Source of the DNA: Sorangium cellulosum
Lineage (GTDB): Bacteria; Myxococcota_A; Polyangia; Polyangiales; Polyangiaceae
DNA: 43,964 bases
Assembly (NCBI RefSeq): GCF_001589285.1
Contig: NZ_JEMA01000783.1
Span: 1 to 43,964 of the forward strand
Reading direction: 5' to 3'
The notes beneath the pieces are model-generated. The model saw only the letters and a program-made list of their open reading frames with translations, was not told the DNA's origin and did no database searches. Below are positions 1 to 8,581 of this stretch, piece after piece. The position numbers were made by a program, and so were the translations under genes. Every line of letters starts with the position of its first letter. Positions within the stretch are counted from its first letter, which is position 1.

Positions 1-40
1 ACAGGGGCCGCACGTCCACGGGCCGCCGGGCCGCTCGCCG

Positions 41-1318
41 ATGCAGGCGCAGGGGCATGTGCCGCAGCACGGCGCTCCCGCGCAGTACGGCGTCCCCGCG
101 CGCCCCATGGCGGGGCCCGCTCCGCACGGCGCCAGGCACCCGGCGTACGCGCATTCCCCCGCCGGCTACCCTGCGGTCGTCCGGGTCGCGCGGAGGCCCG
201 ACCCGGACCGGCGGCGGCGCATCGCCGGGCTGTGGCTCTGGGCCAACGGCATCATCGCCGGCACGGTCCTCAACGTGATCTTCACGCTCTTCGGCGTGCT
301 CGGGTCCGGGGGGAGCATGCTGAGCGCCATGGTCGTCGGAGCGCTCTTCGCGTTCCCGCCGCTCGTCATCTACCTGTTCGTCCCGATGATCATCGATCGG
401 TACGATCCGGAGCCGTGGTGGTGCCTGCTGATGGCGTTCCTCTGGGGCGCGCTCGCGGCGACCGGCTTCTCGATCCTGATCAACACCGGCGTTCACGTCG
501 GCGTCTCCAGCAGCTTCGGCGAGCCGCTGGGAGAGCTCGTGAGCGCGTCGGTCAGCGCGCCGTTCGCGGAGGAGCTGTTCAAGGGGCTCGGCGTGTTCGG
601 CTTCTTCTACTTCCTGCGCCGGGAGTTCGACGGCATCGTCGACGGCATCATCTACGCCACCTTCTGCGCGCTCGGCTTCGCCGCGGTGGAGAACGTCCTC
701 TATTACGCGCGCGCCTCGATGCAGGGCAGCGACGTGCTCGCCGGCACCTTCGTCCTGCGAGGCGTGTTCACGCCCTGGCTTCACCCGCTGTTCACGTCGA
801 TGACCGGGATCGGCTTCGGGCTCGCCCGGGAGTCGTCGAAGACGTGGGTGCGCGTCGCGGCCCCGATCGGCGGCTACCTGCTGGGCGTCGCGCTCCACGC
901 GGTGTGGAACTTCCTCCCGACCGCGCTGGGTCGCGCGATGGGGGACCTCTTCATGCCGTGGCTCCTGCTCTGGCTGTGCTTCGTCGCCTCGTTCTTCGGC
1001 ATCATCGTGGCGCTCGTGATCCGCAAGGGCTGGGTGATCCGCGATCATCTGCGCGACGAGGTGGCGCTCGGCATGCTGACCCAGGACGAGCTCGAGCTCG
1101 TCTGCTCGCCGATCGGCCGGCTCCGGTGCACCCTGGGCTGGCGCGGCGCGACAGGGCGGAGCTTCATCCGCGCCGGCGCGCGCCTCGCGCTCAGCAAGTG
1201 GCACACGGCGCGCGCGATGGAGGGGCGGAACCGGACGCTGAGCGCCGACTTCATCGGCCCGCTCCGCGACGAGATCGCGCAGCTCAGGCAAGAGCTCCTC
1301 GCCCGCGCCCCCCGCTGA
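41..1318 (+). CDS. PrsW-family intramembrane glutamic protease
   Basis: Polytopic membrane protein of about 425 residues with the PrsW motif set: EE-x2-K at about 177-181 (FAEELFKG), F-x3-EN at about 213-218 (FAAVEN), a membrane His in WLHPLF at about 248, and LHAVWN at about 285-290. PrsW proteases cleave anti-sigma factors or other membrane substrates within the bilayer, and the conserved Glu and His residues are the presumed active site. The first 60 residues are a His/Pro/Ala/Gln-rich cytoplasmic tail, followed by about eight hydrophobic segments and a charged C-terminal tail. The frame is open to the left window edge without a stop, and no clear ribosome site precedes this ATG, so the true start may lie upstream. 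No anti-sigma/sigma pair lies beside it, so the substrate is unknown. It converges on the acetyltransferase gene. Confidence 0.85.
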   Translation: MQAQGHVPQHGAPAQYGVPARPMAGPAPHGARHPAYAHSPAGYPAVVRVARRPDPDRRRRIAGLWLWANGIIAGTVLNVIFTLFGVLGSGGSMLSAMVVGALFAFPPLVIYLFVPMIIDRYDPEPWWCLLMAFLWGALAATGFSILINTGVHVGVSSSFGEPLGELVSASVSAPFAEELFKGLGVFGFFYFLRREFDGIVDGIIYATFCALGFAAVENVLYYARASMQGSDVLAGTFVLRGVFTPWLHPLFTSMTGIGFGLARESSKTWVRVAAPIGGYLLGVALHAVWNFLPTALGRAMGDLFMPWLLLWLCFVASFFGIIVALVIRKGWVIRDHLRDEVALGMLTQDELELVCSPIGRLRCTLGWRGATGRSFIRAGARLALSKWHTARAMEGRNRTLSADFIGPLRDEIAQLRQELLARAPR

Positions 1319-1340
1319 CCTCAGGCGCGGGCGGCGCGGG

Positions 1341-1931
1341 TCAGCTTTGCGAGCCGTTCGTCTCTTCGGCGTTCGGCGCGGTCGGCCGCGCGGCGGCCTG
1401 GGCCGCTCGGTCCTCGCGCCGCTGCACCGGCTTCGCGGGGATGCCGACGACCGTCGTGTTGGGCGCGACGTCGTGCACGACCACGGCGTTGGCGCCGATC
1501 CGGGCGCCGTCGCCGACAGTGACGCCGCCGACGATCTTCGCGCCCGCGCCGATGAAGAGGTCGCTCCCGAGCACCGGAGTCTGCCGCCGATCGGCGCCGA
1601 TGGTCACCTGGTGCTCGATGAGCACGTTCGAGCCGCCGCGGACATTGCCGTTGATGACGACGCCGTTCGAGTGAATGAGCACGAAGCCCGGCCCGAAATC
1701 CGCGCCACGCCCGATGACGCAGCCGCCGGCGAGGTTGGTCGCCTTGTTGAGCACCATTTCGAGCACAGGCATCCGGTGGGCACGCGCGGCCTGCGTGAAC
1801 CTGTAGAGGACCATCGCCGCCGTGCCGTCGGTCGCCAGCGTCTTCAGGATCGTCGGCAATGGATCGCTGCCGTAGCACCATGTCGCCTTCTGGCGCACGT
1901 CGGCCGCGATGAGTCGCAAGGTCCGCAGCAT
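1341..1931 (-). CDS. CysE-like serine O-acetyltransferase / left-handed beta-helix acyltransferase
   Basis: A 196-residue protein made largely of hexapeptide repeats (for example VIGRGADFGPGF, VTIGADRR, KIVGGVTVGDGARIGANAVV), which form a left-handed beta-helix, ending in the GIPAKPV motif typical of CysE-like enzymes. The short N-terminal helical part (RLIAADVRQKA) resembles the truncated serine acetyltransferase group. The His in LIHSNGVVI sits where the catalytic His is expected. The likely reaction is acetyl-CoA-dependent O-acetylation of serine for cysteine synthesis, but other acceptors (sugars, secondary metabolites) are possible because no cysK is adjacent. The ATG at 1931 was chosen over one 54 bases upstream, which would add only a low-complexity stretch. 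The C-terminal 25 residues are polar and not family-like. It is divergent from the response regulator gene. Confidence 0.75.
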   Translation of the reverse strand: MLRTLRLIAADVRQKATWCYGSDPLPTILKTLATDGTAAMVLYRFTQAARAHRMPVLEMVLNKATNLAGGCVIGRGADFGPGFVLIHSNGVVINGNVRGGSNVLIEHQVTIGADRRQTPVLGSDLFIGAGAKIVGGVTVGDGARIGANAVVVHDVAPNTTVVGIPAKPVQRREDRAAQAAARPTAPNAEETNGSQS

Positions 1932-1988
1932 CGCGACGAGAATAGCGCATCCCGCCCCGCCCGTGCGACCTTTCGCAGCCGCCATGCC

Positions 1989-2035
1989 CGCGTCGGCGAC
2001 GCGCGCCGCCGTGCCCGCGCCGCGTCGGCGACGCG
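1989..2035. promoter_or_regulatory. Two copies of a perfect inverted repeat in the divergent promoter region
   Basis: CGCGTCGGCGACGCG, with 7-bp arms around one central base, occurs at 1989-2003 and again at 2021-2035. The centres are 32 bp apart, close to three helical turns. Both copies lie between the divergent acetyltransferase (start 1931) and response regulator (start 2187). The shared sequence runs on to 2009 and 2041, so it is also a 21-bp direct repeat. The spacing and symmetry suit a dimeric regulator binding on one DNA face. The GC-rich background makes such palindromes commoner, so this is only a candidate operator. Confidence 0.35.
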
Positions 2036-2141
2036 CGCCGCTGGCCGCGTCTCACGCGCGTCGGGCCATCTCCACGCGAATCGAGAGCAACGGGGGCACC
2101 GTGTTGCCTGCCGAGCTCGGCCGCACGTCGCTGTTGCTGTT

Positions 2142-2159
2142 CGGTCATCGGTCCGTCAC
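2142..2159 (+). promoter_or_regulatory. Pho-box-like site upstream of the response regulator
   Basis: The sequence reads CGGTCAT-CGGT-CCGTCAC. It matches the PhoB-box layout (CTGTCAT, 4 bp, CTGTCAC) with one mismatch in each 7-bp half, and the two GTCA cores are exactly 11 bp apart (2144 and 2155). The spacer is not AT-rich as in E. coli. A weak -10-like TACATG begins at 2170, 10 bp after the box, which is the geometry of PhoB-activated promoters. The site ends 27 bp before the ATG of a PhoB-type regulator, suggesting autoregulation. Function is inference. Confidence 0.45.
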
Positions 2160-2186
2160 ATCGCTCGGGTACATGCGCTATCCAGC

Positions 2187-2894
2187 ATGGCGCGGATTTT
2201 GGTTATCGAGGACGAGCCGGCGCTCCAGAAGGTGCTCGATTACAACCTCAGGCAGGCCGGGCATGAGGTGCTCCTCGCGGGGCAGGGCGGTGAAGCGGTC
2301 CGGCTGGCGATGGACCAGCGACCCGATCTCATCCTGCTCGATCTGACGCTGCCCGACATCTCCGGGACCGATGTGTGCCGCGCGCTCCAGCAGGGCGAAG
2401 GCACCCAGCAGATCCCCGTGATGATCGTCTCGGCGCGCGGAGAAGAGGTCGATCGCATCGTCGGCTTCGAGCTCGGCGCCGTCGATTACGTGGTCAAACC
2501 GTTCAGCGTCCGGGAGCTCGTGTTGCGGGTGCAGGCCGTTCTCCGGCGCGCCAGGTCCTCCGGGGCAGGGGACCGGTGCATCGAGTTCGGGTGCCTGCGG
2601 ATCGACGAGGGCGCTCATCGCGTGTGGGTCGAGCGCGAGGAGGTCGAGCTGACGCTCCTCGAGTTCAAGCTCCTCGTCGCGCTCTACGAGGCGCGCGAGC
2701 GCGTGCAGACGCGCACCGCGCTCCTCGACGGCGTCTGGGGCATCGACGTGAGCATCACGACGAGGACCGTCGACACCCACGTCAAGCGGCTGCGCGACAA
2801 GCTGCGTCGCGCGGGCGATTACATCCAGACCGTCCGCGGCATCGGATATCGATTCGCCGCGTCGCCCGAGGTGCCCGAGAGCCGCAGCGCCTGA
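2187..2894 (+). CDS. OmpR/PhoB-family response regulator
   Basis: A 235-residue two-domain regulator. The receiver domain (about 1-120) has the acidic pocket E8-D9, the phospho-acceptor D52 (LILLDLTLPD), S82 and K104 (VVKPFS). The winged-helix DNA-binding domain (about 130-226) ends in the family pattern TVDTHVKRLRDKL...TVRGIGYRF. Sequence style is PhoB-like, but PhoB, KdpE and other OmpR-type members cannot be separated by eye. ATG 2187 starts exactly at the receiver domain; the frame is open far upstream without coding character. No histidine kinase gene is in the window, so it is an orphan here. It lies 177 bp upstream of the TonB/ExbBD/receptor block on the same strand, and a Pho-box-like element precedes it, which makes a phosphate-responsive role plausible but unproven. 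Confidence 0.9.
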   Translation: MARILVIEDEPALQKVLDYNLRQAGHEVLLAGQGGEAVRLAMDQRPDLILLDLTLPDISGTDVCRALQQGEGTQQIPVMIVSARGEEVDRIVGFELGAVDYVVKPFSVRELVLRVQAVLRRARSSGAGDRCIEFGCLRIDEGAHRVWVEREEVELTLLEFKLLVALYEARERVQTRTALLDGVWGIDVSITTRTVDTHVKRLRDKLRRAGDYIQTVRGIGYRFAASPEVPESRSA

Positions 2895-3071
2895 GCGCGG
2901 TATCGGGAGATCCACGACAATCGTTGCCTCCCCGTCATCCTGCCGCAACGCGATCGAGCTACCGTACGGACATCGGCTCACACGACGGGCCACACCGAGA
3001 AAGCCCTCCTGTCCCTCTCGTGAGATCAGGCGGTGCTCCGGTGTTCGCGCCAGAGGGCGCCGGGAGCTTCG

Positions 3072-3845
3072 ATGCACCTTGAGACGTGGAATGCGGGGGA
3101 GGCCGATCCTGAGCGAGCGAAGCGGCTCGCCATCGGGTACGCGGCGGGTCTCCTGCTGTTCGCGGGCATCGCGCTCTCCGCCGCCCGCCTGAGCGGCGCG
3201 ATCAGGCCTCCTCCGCCCGAGGAGGACGTCGTCGACGTCAAGCTCGCCGCCCGCATCCCCGAGGCGCCTCCCGTCGCCGCGGCGCCTCCGCCCCCGCCGC
3301 CGGCGGCGGAGGCTCCGGCGCCTCGCGCTGCGGCGCCCAGGCGAGCGGCGCTTGTCGCGCCGAGCGCTGTACCGAAGGAGGCGCCGCCCGAGGCCGACCC
3401 GAGCGAGGCCACGCCGAGCGACGACGACACGTACGGAGAGCCCGGCGGTGCGCCAGGTGGCGTGCCCGGCGGGATCCCCGGCGGGATGGGGACGGCTGGG
3501 GTAGCGGCGCCGCCGCCGCCTCCTGCGCCGCCGCCTCCTGCTCCGCAGCCGAGAGGGCCGATCCACCTGCCCGAGAACGCGACGCCGCCGGTCGCGCTCT
3601 CCTGCGCGCCGCCCGTCCCTCCCGAAGCTGCGCTGAGCGCGGGGGTGGAAGCAACGGTGGCGGTCCGGTTCGTGGTCACCGAGACGGGCGAGGTCACGAA
3701 TGTCACGATTGTCCGCGGCCATCCCCTCTTCAATGACGCGGTCCTCGCGGCGATGAAGGCGTGCCGCTACAAGCCGGCGATCTCCGATGGGAGGCCGGTG
3801 TCCGTCTGGCGGACGGTGCCATTCCGCTTCAAGGCGAAGCGATGA
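3072..3845 (+). CDS. TonB-family energy-transducing protein
   Basis: A 257-residue protein with a single N-terminal membrane segment (about 18-40), a long Pro/Ala-rich periplasm-spanning linker (about 44-170, including GGAPGGVPGGIPGG) and a C-terminal TonB domain (about 175-257). That domain has the expected pattern: V-x-V-x-F-V-x-T-x-x-G-x-V, then AVLAAMKACRYKPA and a final VPFRF. TonB carries proton-motive energy from ExbB/ExbD in the inner membrane to outer-membrane receptors. ATG 3072 is preceded by GGGAG at 3062; an earlier in-frame codon at 3033 has no such site and adds no domain. It heads a run followed by exbB, two exbD genes and a TonB-dependent receptor, so it probably serves that receptor. 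The DNA of the linker is highly GC-biased. Confidence 0.85.
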   Translation: MHLETWNAGEADPERAKRLAIGYAAGLLLFAGIALSAARLSGAIRPPPPEEDVVDVKLAARIPEAPPVAAAPPPPPPAAEAPAPRAAAPRRAALVAPSAVPKEAPPEADPSEATPSDDDTYGEPGGAPGGVPGGIPGGMGTAGVAAPPPPPAPPPPAPQPRGPIHLPENATPPVALSCAPPVPPEAALSAGVEATVAVRFVVTETGEVTNVTIVRGHPLFNDAVLAAMKACRYKPAISDGRPVSVWRTVPFRFKAKR

Positions 3846-3902
3846 TTTTCAGCGCACGGCCGCGCACGCGGCCTCTCGCGCGAGGAACGAAGGAGGTTAG
3901 CC

Positions 3903-4610
3903 ATGATGCAGTTTGATCTCGGGCACATCTGGGCGAGCATGGGGCTCCTGAGCAAGCTCGTCGCGTTCGCCCTCGTGCTCATGGCGCTGGCGAGCGTCGC
4001 TGTCGTGGTCGAGCGGCTCATCGCCCTCGCGCGCCAGGCGGCCGAGACCCGGCGCTTCGCGAGCGAGGCGCGGCCGGTGATGGAGGCGTGGGACACCGCG
4101 CGGCTCGTGGAGATCGCAGGCCAGTACGAGCGATCGGCGCTCGCCCGGGTCGTCGCGGCGGCGGTGCGCCGGTTCCAGCGCGCCCTCGACGCCGGCGAGG
4201 GCGGCGTGCCCCCGGTGGAGCTCGCGCGCCGCGAGGTGTCGCGGCGCCGCGAGGCGATCTCGGCCGATCTGCGCCGCGGCCTCTCGGTCCTCGCCACGGT
4301 CGGCTCGGTGGCGCCTTTCGTCGGGCTGCTCGGCACCGTCATCGGCATCATCACCGCCTTCCAGACCATCGCGTCCACCGGCTCTGGTGGCCTCGGCGCC
4401 GTGAGCGCCGGCATCGCCGAGGCGCTCATCGTGACCGCGCTCGGGCTCGGCGTCGCCATCCCGGCGGTGCTCTGCTTCAACTACCTCACCACCCGGATCG
4501 CCGCGCTCGAGCTCGCGCTCGAGCGCAGCGCGGGTGAGCTCATCGACGAGATGGAGAACGAGCATGGGCGTTCAAGTGGAGAGCAAGCGCTCCGGTCGGC
4601 AGCAGCCTGA
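3903..4610 (+). CDS. exbB: ExbB/TolQ/MotA-type proton channel protein
   Basis: A 235-residue inner-membrane protein with the ExbB/TolQ layout: one hydrophobic segment near the N terminus (about 15-37), a cytoplasmic helical region (about 40-135), then two further membrane helices. The conserved MotA/TolQ/ExbB core is visible as LATVGSVAPFVGLLGTVIG at about 138-156 and AEALIVTALGLGVAIPAVL at about 170-188. With ExbD it forms the pentamer-dimer motor that energises TonB. A strong ribosome site (AAGGAGG at 3890) precedes ATG 3903; a second ATG follows immediately. The last 47 bases overlap the next gene, implying translational coupling. TolQ is the alternative, but neighbouring TonB and a TonB receptor favour ExbB. 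Confidence 0.9.
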   Translation: MMQFDLGHIWASMGLLSKLVAFALVLMALASVAVVVERLIALARQAAETRRFASEARPVMEAWDTARLVEIAGQYERSALARVVAAAVRRFQRALDAGEGGVPPVELARREVSRRREAISADLRRGLSVLATVGSVAPFVGLLGTVIGIITAFQTIASTGSGGLGAVSAGIAEALIVTALGLGVAIPAVLCFNYLTTRIAALELALERSAGELIDEMENEHGRSSGEQALRSAAA

Positions 4611-5022
4611 GCCCGACATCAACGTCACGCCGCTCGTCGACGTGGTGCTCGTGCTGCTCATCATCTTCATGGTCATCGCGCCCCAGATGGAGCACGGCGA
4701 GCGGGTCGAGCTCCCGGCGGTGTTTCAGCCGGATCCGAAGTCGAGATCGAAGCTCGATCCCATCTATGTCACGATCACCGGCGCCGGCGCTGTGTACCTG
4801 GAGAAGGAGGCGGTCGCCGACCTCCGGTCGCTCGGCGAGCGGCTGCGGGCCATCCGCGCCGCGGCGCCGGAGCGCCGGGTGGTCATCAAGGGCGACGCCT
4901 CCGTGAGCTACGGCCGCGTGCGGGAGGCATTCGCGCTGTGTCAGGAGGTCGGCTTCGCCGGGATCTCGCTGCAGGTGAGCCAGCGGGGCGGCGGGGTCGC
5001 CGAGCAGCCGGAGGAGGGATGA
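4564..5022 (+). CDS. exbD: ExbD/TolR-type biopolymer transport protein (first copy)
   Basis: A 152-residue protein with a short cytoplasmic tail, one membrane helix carrying the family signature INVTPLVDVVLVLLIIFMV (about 19-37), and a periplasmic domain. D26 in LVDVV corresponds to the proton-carrying Asp of ExbD. ATG 4564 lies inside the end of exbB (47-bp overlap); the open frame extends 30 bases further upstream but this start gives the usual short N terminus. The periplasmic part ends in a typical ExbD fold pattern (RVVIKGDASVSYGRVREAF). It differs clearly from the second ExbD in its periplasmic half, so the two are paralogues rather than a recent duplication. Confidence 0.9.
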   Translation: MGVQVESKRSGRQQPEPDINVTPLVDVVLVLLIIFMVIAPQMEHGERVELPAVFQPDPKSRSKLDPIYVTITGAGAVYLEKEAVADLRSLGERLRAIRAAAPERRVVIKGDASVSYGRVREAFALCQEVGFAGISLQVSQRGGGVAEQPEEG

Positions 5023-5026
5023 CGCC

Positions 5027-5464
5027 GTGGGGATGAGCGGTCCGCAGAGCGGAGGCAGGAAAGGCGGCGTCGCGCCGAGCATGAACGTGACGCCGCTCGT
5101 CGACGTGGTGCTCGTGCTCCTCATCATCTTCATGGTCGTGACGCCGCTGCTCGCGAAGCAGTTCTGGCTGAACCTGCCCAGGAAAGACGACACAGCGAAG
5201 CTCGAGCCACCTCCCGACGACGCCAGCAGGCCCGTGGTGCTCACGGTGGACCAGCGCGGCGTCCTCCGCGTCAACCAGACCGAGGTGCAGCGCGGCGAGC
5301 TGCAGGAGCGGCTCGCCCGCATCTTCGCGGCGCGCTCGGACGACGTGCTTTACTTCGACGCGGAGGACGAGGCCGCCTACGCGATCGCGGTGGAGGCCAT
5401 GGACGCCGCGCGCATGGGCGGGGCGAAGACGATCGCCGTCCTGACAGAGAAGACCGGGCGCTGA
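5027..5464 (+). CDS. exbD: ExbD/TolR-type biopolymer transport protein (second copy)
   Basis: A 145-residue second ExbD with the same helix signature (MNVTPLVDVVLVLLIIFMV, about 19-37, proton-path D26) but a different periplasmic domain containing a DASRPVVLTVDQRGVLRVN strand region and YFDAEDEAAYAIAVEAMDAA. GTG 5027 was chosen because GAGGAGGGA ends 7 bases before it; an ATG two codons later is also possible. Only four bases separate it from the first exbD. Myxobacteria and several other Gram-negative groups have ExbB with two different ExbDs, which may form a mixed dimer in the channel; that interpretation is inference. Confidence 0.9.
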   Translation: MGMSGPQSGGRKGGVAPSMNVTPLVDVVLVLLIIFMVVTPLLAKQFWLNLPRKDDTAKLEPPPDDASRPVVLTVDQRGVLRVNQTEVQRGELQERLARIFAARSDDVLYFDAEDEAAYAIAVEAMDAARMGGAKTIAVLTEKTGR

Positions 5465-5554
5465 GCGGAGCTCAGCCCCGATGAGCCGCTGACGAGGCGC
5501 GCACGGGCGCCTGCGCCCGAGGGCGCGATCGCGGCGCGGTGCACGCGAGAGGGC

Positions 5555-5576
5555 GGCGGGGAGCTGGCTCCCCGCT
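5555..5576. terminator. GC-rich hairpin between exbD2 and the receptor gene
   Basis: GCGGGGAGC at 5556-5564 can pair with GCTCCCCGC at 5567-5575, giving a 9-bp stem with a 2-nt loop. There is no T-tract, so it may attenuate, stabilise or process the transcript rather than stop it fully. It lies in the 192-bp gap that separates tonB-exbBDD from the receptor, so the receptor may be transcribed partly independently. Confidence 0.35.
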
Positions 5577-5656
5577 CTCCTCATCGAAGGGCGCAGGTGC
5601 GCCCGACCATCGGATCGACAGGCGCGCCCGATCTCGGGGCGTGAAGGGACAGTTGC

Positions 5657-8581
5657 ATGATTCGCAGAAGGATCTCAGGGGTAGTCGCAGCGCTCGTGGC
5701 ACCGCTGTGCTGGGGGGCCACGGCCCTCGCCCAGGGCGAGCCCGGCGCGGCCGCGCCGCCGCCTGGAGGCGCGGGGATCCCGGCCGACGCCCCGGCGGCG
5801 GAGAACGCCGCCGGGCTCGACGAGCCGAGCCCGGCGCGCCCACCCTCCGCCGGGAAAGGCGTCGTATGGGGCGTCGTCACGGACTCCGCCACGAAGGAGC
5901 CCGTCTTCGACGCCCAGGTGTCCGTCATCGGGACGAAGCTCAAGGTCATCGCGGATCTCGACGGACGGTATCGCCTGGAGCTCCCGCCAGGGAGCTACCG
6001 GCTGCGGGTCTGGTACGAGGCGTACAAGCCTCAGCGCGTGCAGGACGTGCGGGTGACCGCCGGGCAGGTGGTCCAGGTCGACGTCGGCCTCGATCCGGAT
6101 CAGCAGGTCGAGGAGGTCGTCGAGGTCGAGTTCGAGCCGGAGCGGGCGAGCGTCGCGGCGCAGCTCCTCATCCGGAAGAACGCGCCCCACGTGGGCGACG
6201 CCGTCGGCGCGAAGGAGATCGCGAAGACGCCCGATCGCAACGCCGCGGAGGCCGCGAAGCGCGTCGTCGGCGCGACCGTGATCGACGGCAGGTACGTCTA
6301 TGTGCGCGGCCTCGGCGATCGCTACACGAACGCTCTGCTGAACGGCGCGCCGCTTCCGAGCCCCGAGCCCGACCGGCAGGCCGTCCCGCTCGATCTCTTC
6401 CCCTCGCTCGTCCTCAGCGACATCACCATCGTCAAGACGTTCACGCCCGACGTCCCCGGCGACTTCGTGGGCGGTTCGGTCCAGATCAACACGCGCGAGC
6501 TCCCGACCAGGTTCCTCCTCCAGGCATCGCTCTCGCTTGCTGCGAACACCCACAGCACGTTTCGAGATCGCCTGACCTACTCCGGATCGAGCACCGACTG
6601 GCTCGGGATCGACGACGGCGCGCGCGCGTTGCCCGGCGAGATCCCCGAGTACAAGGTGGCCCGCGGGATCCGCCGGCCGGACGGCGCGCTGATCACGAGG
6701 GACGACATCGCGGTCTACGGGAGGGCGATCAACTCGTCGATGGCGACCCGCCGGTCGTTCACGCCGCCGAACGGGAGCGGCAGCGTCGTCGTCGGTGACA
6801 CCCTGAAGCTCCGCGGCGAGCAGCGCCTCGGCTACCTCGCCACGCTGAGCTATGGCCGGAAGTTCGCCCCGCGCGCCGACGAGATCAGCCGGACTTACGC
6901 GTTCGATCCCACGAGCGAGAGCGGCCTGAGGCAGCTCAACGACTCCGCGGTGGACAGCATCCGTGATCAGGTGTCCTGGGGGAGCTTCGCGAGCGTCACC
7001 TACACGCCCGATCGGGATCACAAGGTGATGCTCACCGCGCTCCACAGCCGCTCGTCGGACGACGTGGCGCTTCAGTCGAGGGAGGTCATCGAGGAGAGCG
7101 GCGGGGCGGTGTACCGCGACACGCTGCAGCGCTTCGTCTCCCGGGCGCTCACCCTGGGCCAGCTCTCGGGGGAGCATCGCATCGCGGCGCTCGGGAACGG
7201 CACGCTCGACTGGAAGGCGTCCGTCTCCCGGGCGACCTCGGACGAGCCCGACGCGAGGGAGAACGTCTACGCGAGGGACGACACGAGCGGCGCCTGGTCC
7301 TGGGACGACGGCACGCTGAGCGGATCGCACGTCTTCATCGATCTGGCAGACACGAACTACGGCGGGCAGCTCTCTTACGCGCTGCCGCTCATCCGTGGAG
7401 ACGCCCCGACCCGCCTGAAGCTTGGCGGCCTGCTGAATTTCCGAAAGCGTGAGTTCGACGCGCGCCGGTTCCGGTTCAAGACGCTCCGGCTCGCCGACAC
7501 GACCGTGCTGCGACAGGAGCCGGGCCCGCTGTTCTCGGACGAGAACATCGGCACCCTCTTCGAGCTGGAGGAGACCACACGCGACACGGACGACTACACG
7601 GCCAGCACCGATCTCTACGCGGGCTACGTGATGACCGACACCCACATCACGCGGTTTCTCCGGGCGATCCTCGGCGCCCGGATCGAGGCCTCCATGCTGT
7701 CGATGGATGTCCCGGATGATGCCGAGAAGAATATCGACAACAAGGACGTGGATGTCTTGCCCGCGGCCAGCCTCGTGTTCAAGACGAGCCCGAAGTCGAA
7801 CCTCAGGTTCAGCGTGACCAGGACGCTCGCTCGACCCCAGCTCATCGAGCTCAGCCCGGCGCTGTCCCAGCCAGGATACAGCGCGCGGGAGGTGGAAGGC
7901 AATCCCGACCTGGAACGGACGCGCGTGGTGAACGGCGACCTCCGGTTCGAGCTTTTCCCGACCACCGGCGAGGTGGTGGCGACCAGCATCTTCTACAAGC
8001 ACTTCGAGGACCCGATCGAGGAGATCATCAAGCCCAGCAGCGGCAAGGGGAGGCTGAGCTGGACGAACGGGGACAGCGGCTATGTCGCGGGTCTCGAGCT
8101 CGAGATCAGGAAGAGCCTGGACTTCATCGACCCGCTCCTGCGGGACGTCACCGTGCTCGGCAATGTCACGCTCGCCACCTCGGAGGTCGAGATCAACCCC
8201 GAGCCGGACGAGGGAGGGATCGCGATCCAGAGCACCGCGACGCACCCGCTCCAGGGGCAATCCCCCTTCGTCGTCAACCTGGGGCTCGACTACAGCGGCG
8301 AGTCGACCGGCACGAGCGCCCGGCTCCTCTACAACGTGTTCGGCGCCCGGCTCCGGACGGTGGGGAAGAACATGCCGGACGAGTACGAGCAGCCGCGGCA
8401 CCAGATCGATGTCACGGTCGCGCAGCGCCTCGGCGAGCACGTCGAGCTGAAGCTGGCCGGCGAGAACCTCATCGATGCTCCCGTCCGCGTCACGCAGGGC
8501 AAGGAGAGCACGGACGACAACATCGTGCTCGACTACCACGTTGGTACGACCGTTACCCTGAGCGCGGCACTGACTTATTGA
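5657..8581 (+). CDS. TonB-dependent outer-membrane receptor with N-terminal carboxypeptidase-regulatory-like domain
   Basis: A 974-residue receptor. A signal peptide (1-26, cleavage after ATALA-Q) is followed by a Pro/Ala-rich spacer. Next comes a carboxypeptidase-regulatory-like beta-sandwich (about 69-147: GVVTDSATKEPVFDAQVSV...DLDGRYRLELPPGSYRLRV) and a Val/Glu-rich stretch (about 150-160) that could act as TonB box. The plug domain (about 164-280) ends in DFVGGSVQINTRE, and a large beta-barrel runs to a terminal Tyr, as is usual for outer-membrane insertion. The domain order resembles SusC-type receptors, which import large ligands with a partner lipoprotein. AAGGGA precedes ATG 5657. The substrate cannot be told from sequence. 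It follows tonB-exbB-exbD-exbD and is followed 81 bp later by a surface-type lipoprotein. Confidence 0.9.
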   Translation: MIRRRISGVVAALVAPLCWGATALAQGEPGAAAPPPGGAGIPADAPAAENAAGLDEPSPARPPSAGKGVVWGVVTDSATKEPVFDAQVSVIGTKLKVIADLDGRYRLELPPGSYRLRVWYEAYKPQRVQDVRVTAGQVVQVDVGLDPDQQVEEVVEVEFEPERASVAAQLLIRKNAPHVGDAVGAKEIAKTPDRNAAEAAKRVVGATVIDGRYVYVRGLGDRYTNALLNGAPLPSPEPDRQAVPLDLFPSLVLSDITIVKTFTPDVPGDFVGGSVQINTRELPTRFLLQASLSLAANTHSTFRDRLTYSGSSTDWLGIDDGARALPGEIPEYKVARGIRRPDGALITRDDIAVYGRAINSSMATRRSFTPPNGSGSVVVGDTLKLRGEQRLGYLATLSYGRKFAPRADEISRTYAFDPTSESGLRQLNDSAVDSIRDQVSWGSFASVTYTPDRDHKVMLTALHSRSSDDVALQSREVIEESGGAVYRDTLQRFVSRALTLGQLSGEHRIAALGNGTLDWKASVSRATSDEPDARENVYARDDTSGAWSWDDGTLSGSHVFIDLADTNYGGQLSYALPLIRGDAPTRLKLGGLLNFRKREFDARRFRFKTLRLADTTVLRQEPGPLFSDENIGTLFELEETTRDTDDYTASTDLYAGYVMTDTHITRFLRAILGARIEASMLSMDVPDDAEKNIDNKDVDVLPAASLVFKTSPKSNLRFSVTRTLARPQLIELSPALSQPGYSAREVEGNPDLERTRVVNGDLRFELFPTTGEVVATSIFYKHFEDPIEEIIKPSSGKGRLSWTNGDSGYVAGLELEIRKSLDFIDPLLRDVTVLGNVTLATSEVEINPEPDEGGIAIQSTATHPLQGQSPFVVNLGLDYSGESTGTSARLLYNVFGARLRTVGKNMPDEYEQPRHQIDVTVAQRLGEHVELKLAGENLIDAPVRVTQGKESTDDNIVLDYHVGTTVTLSAALTY

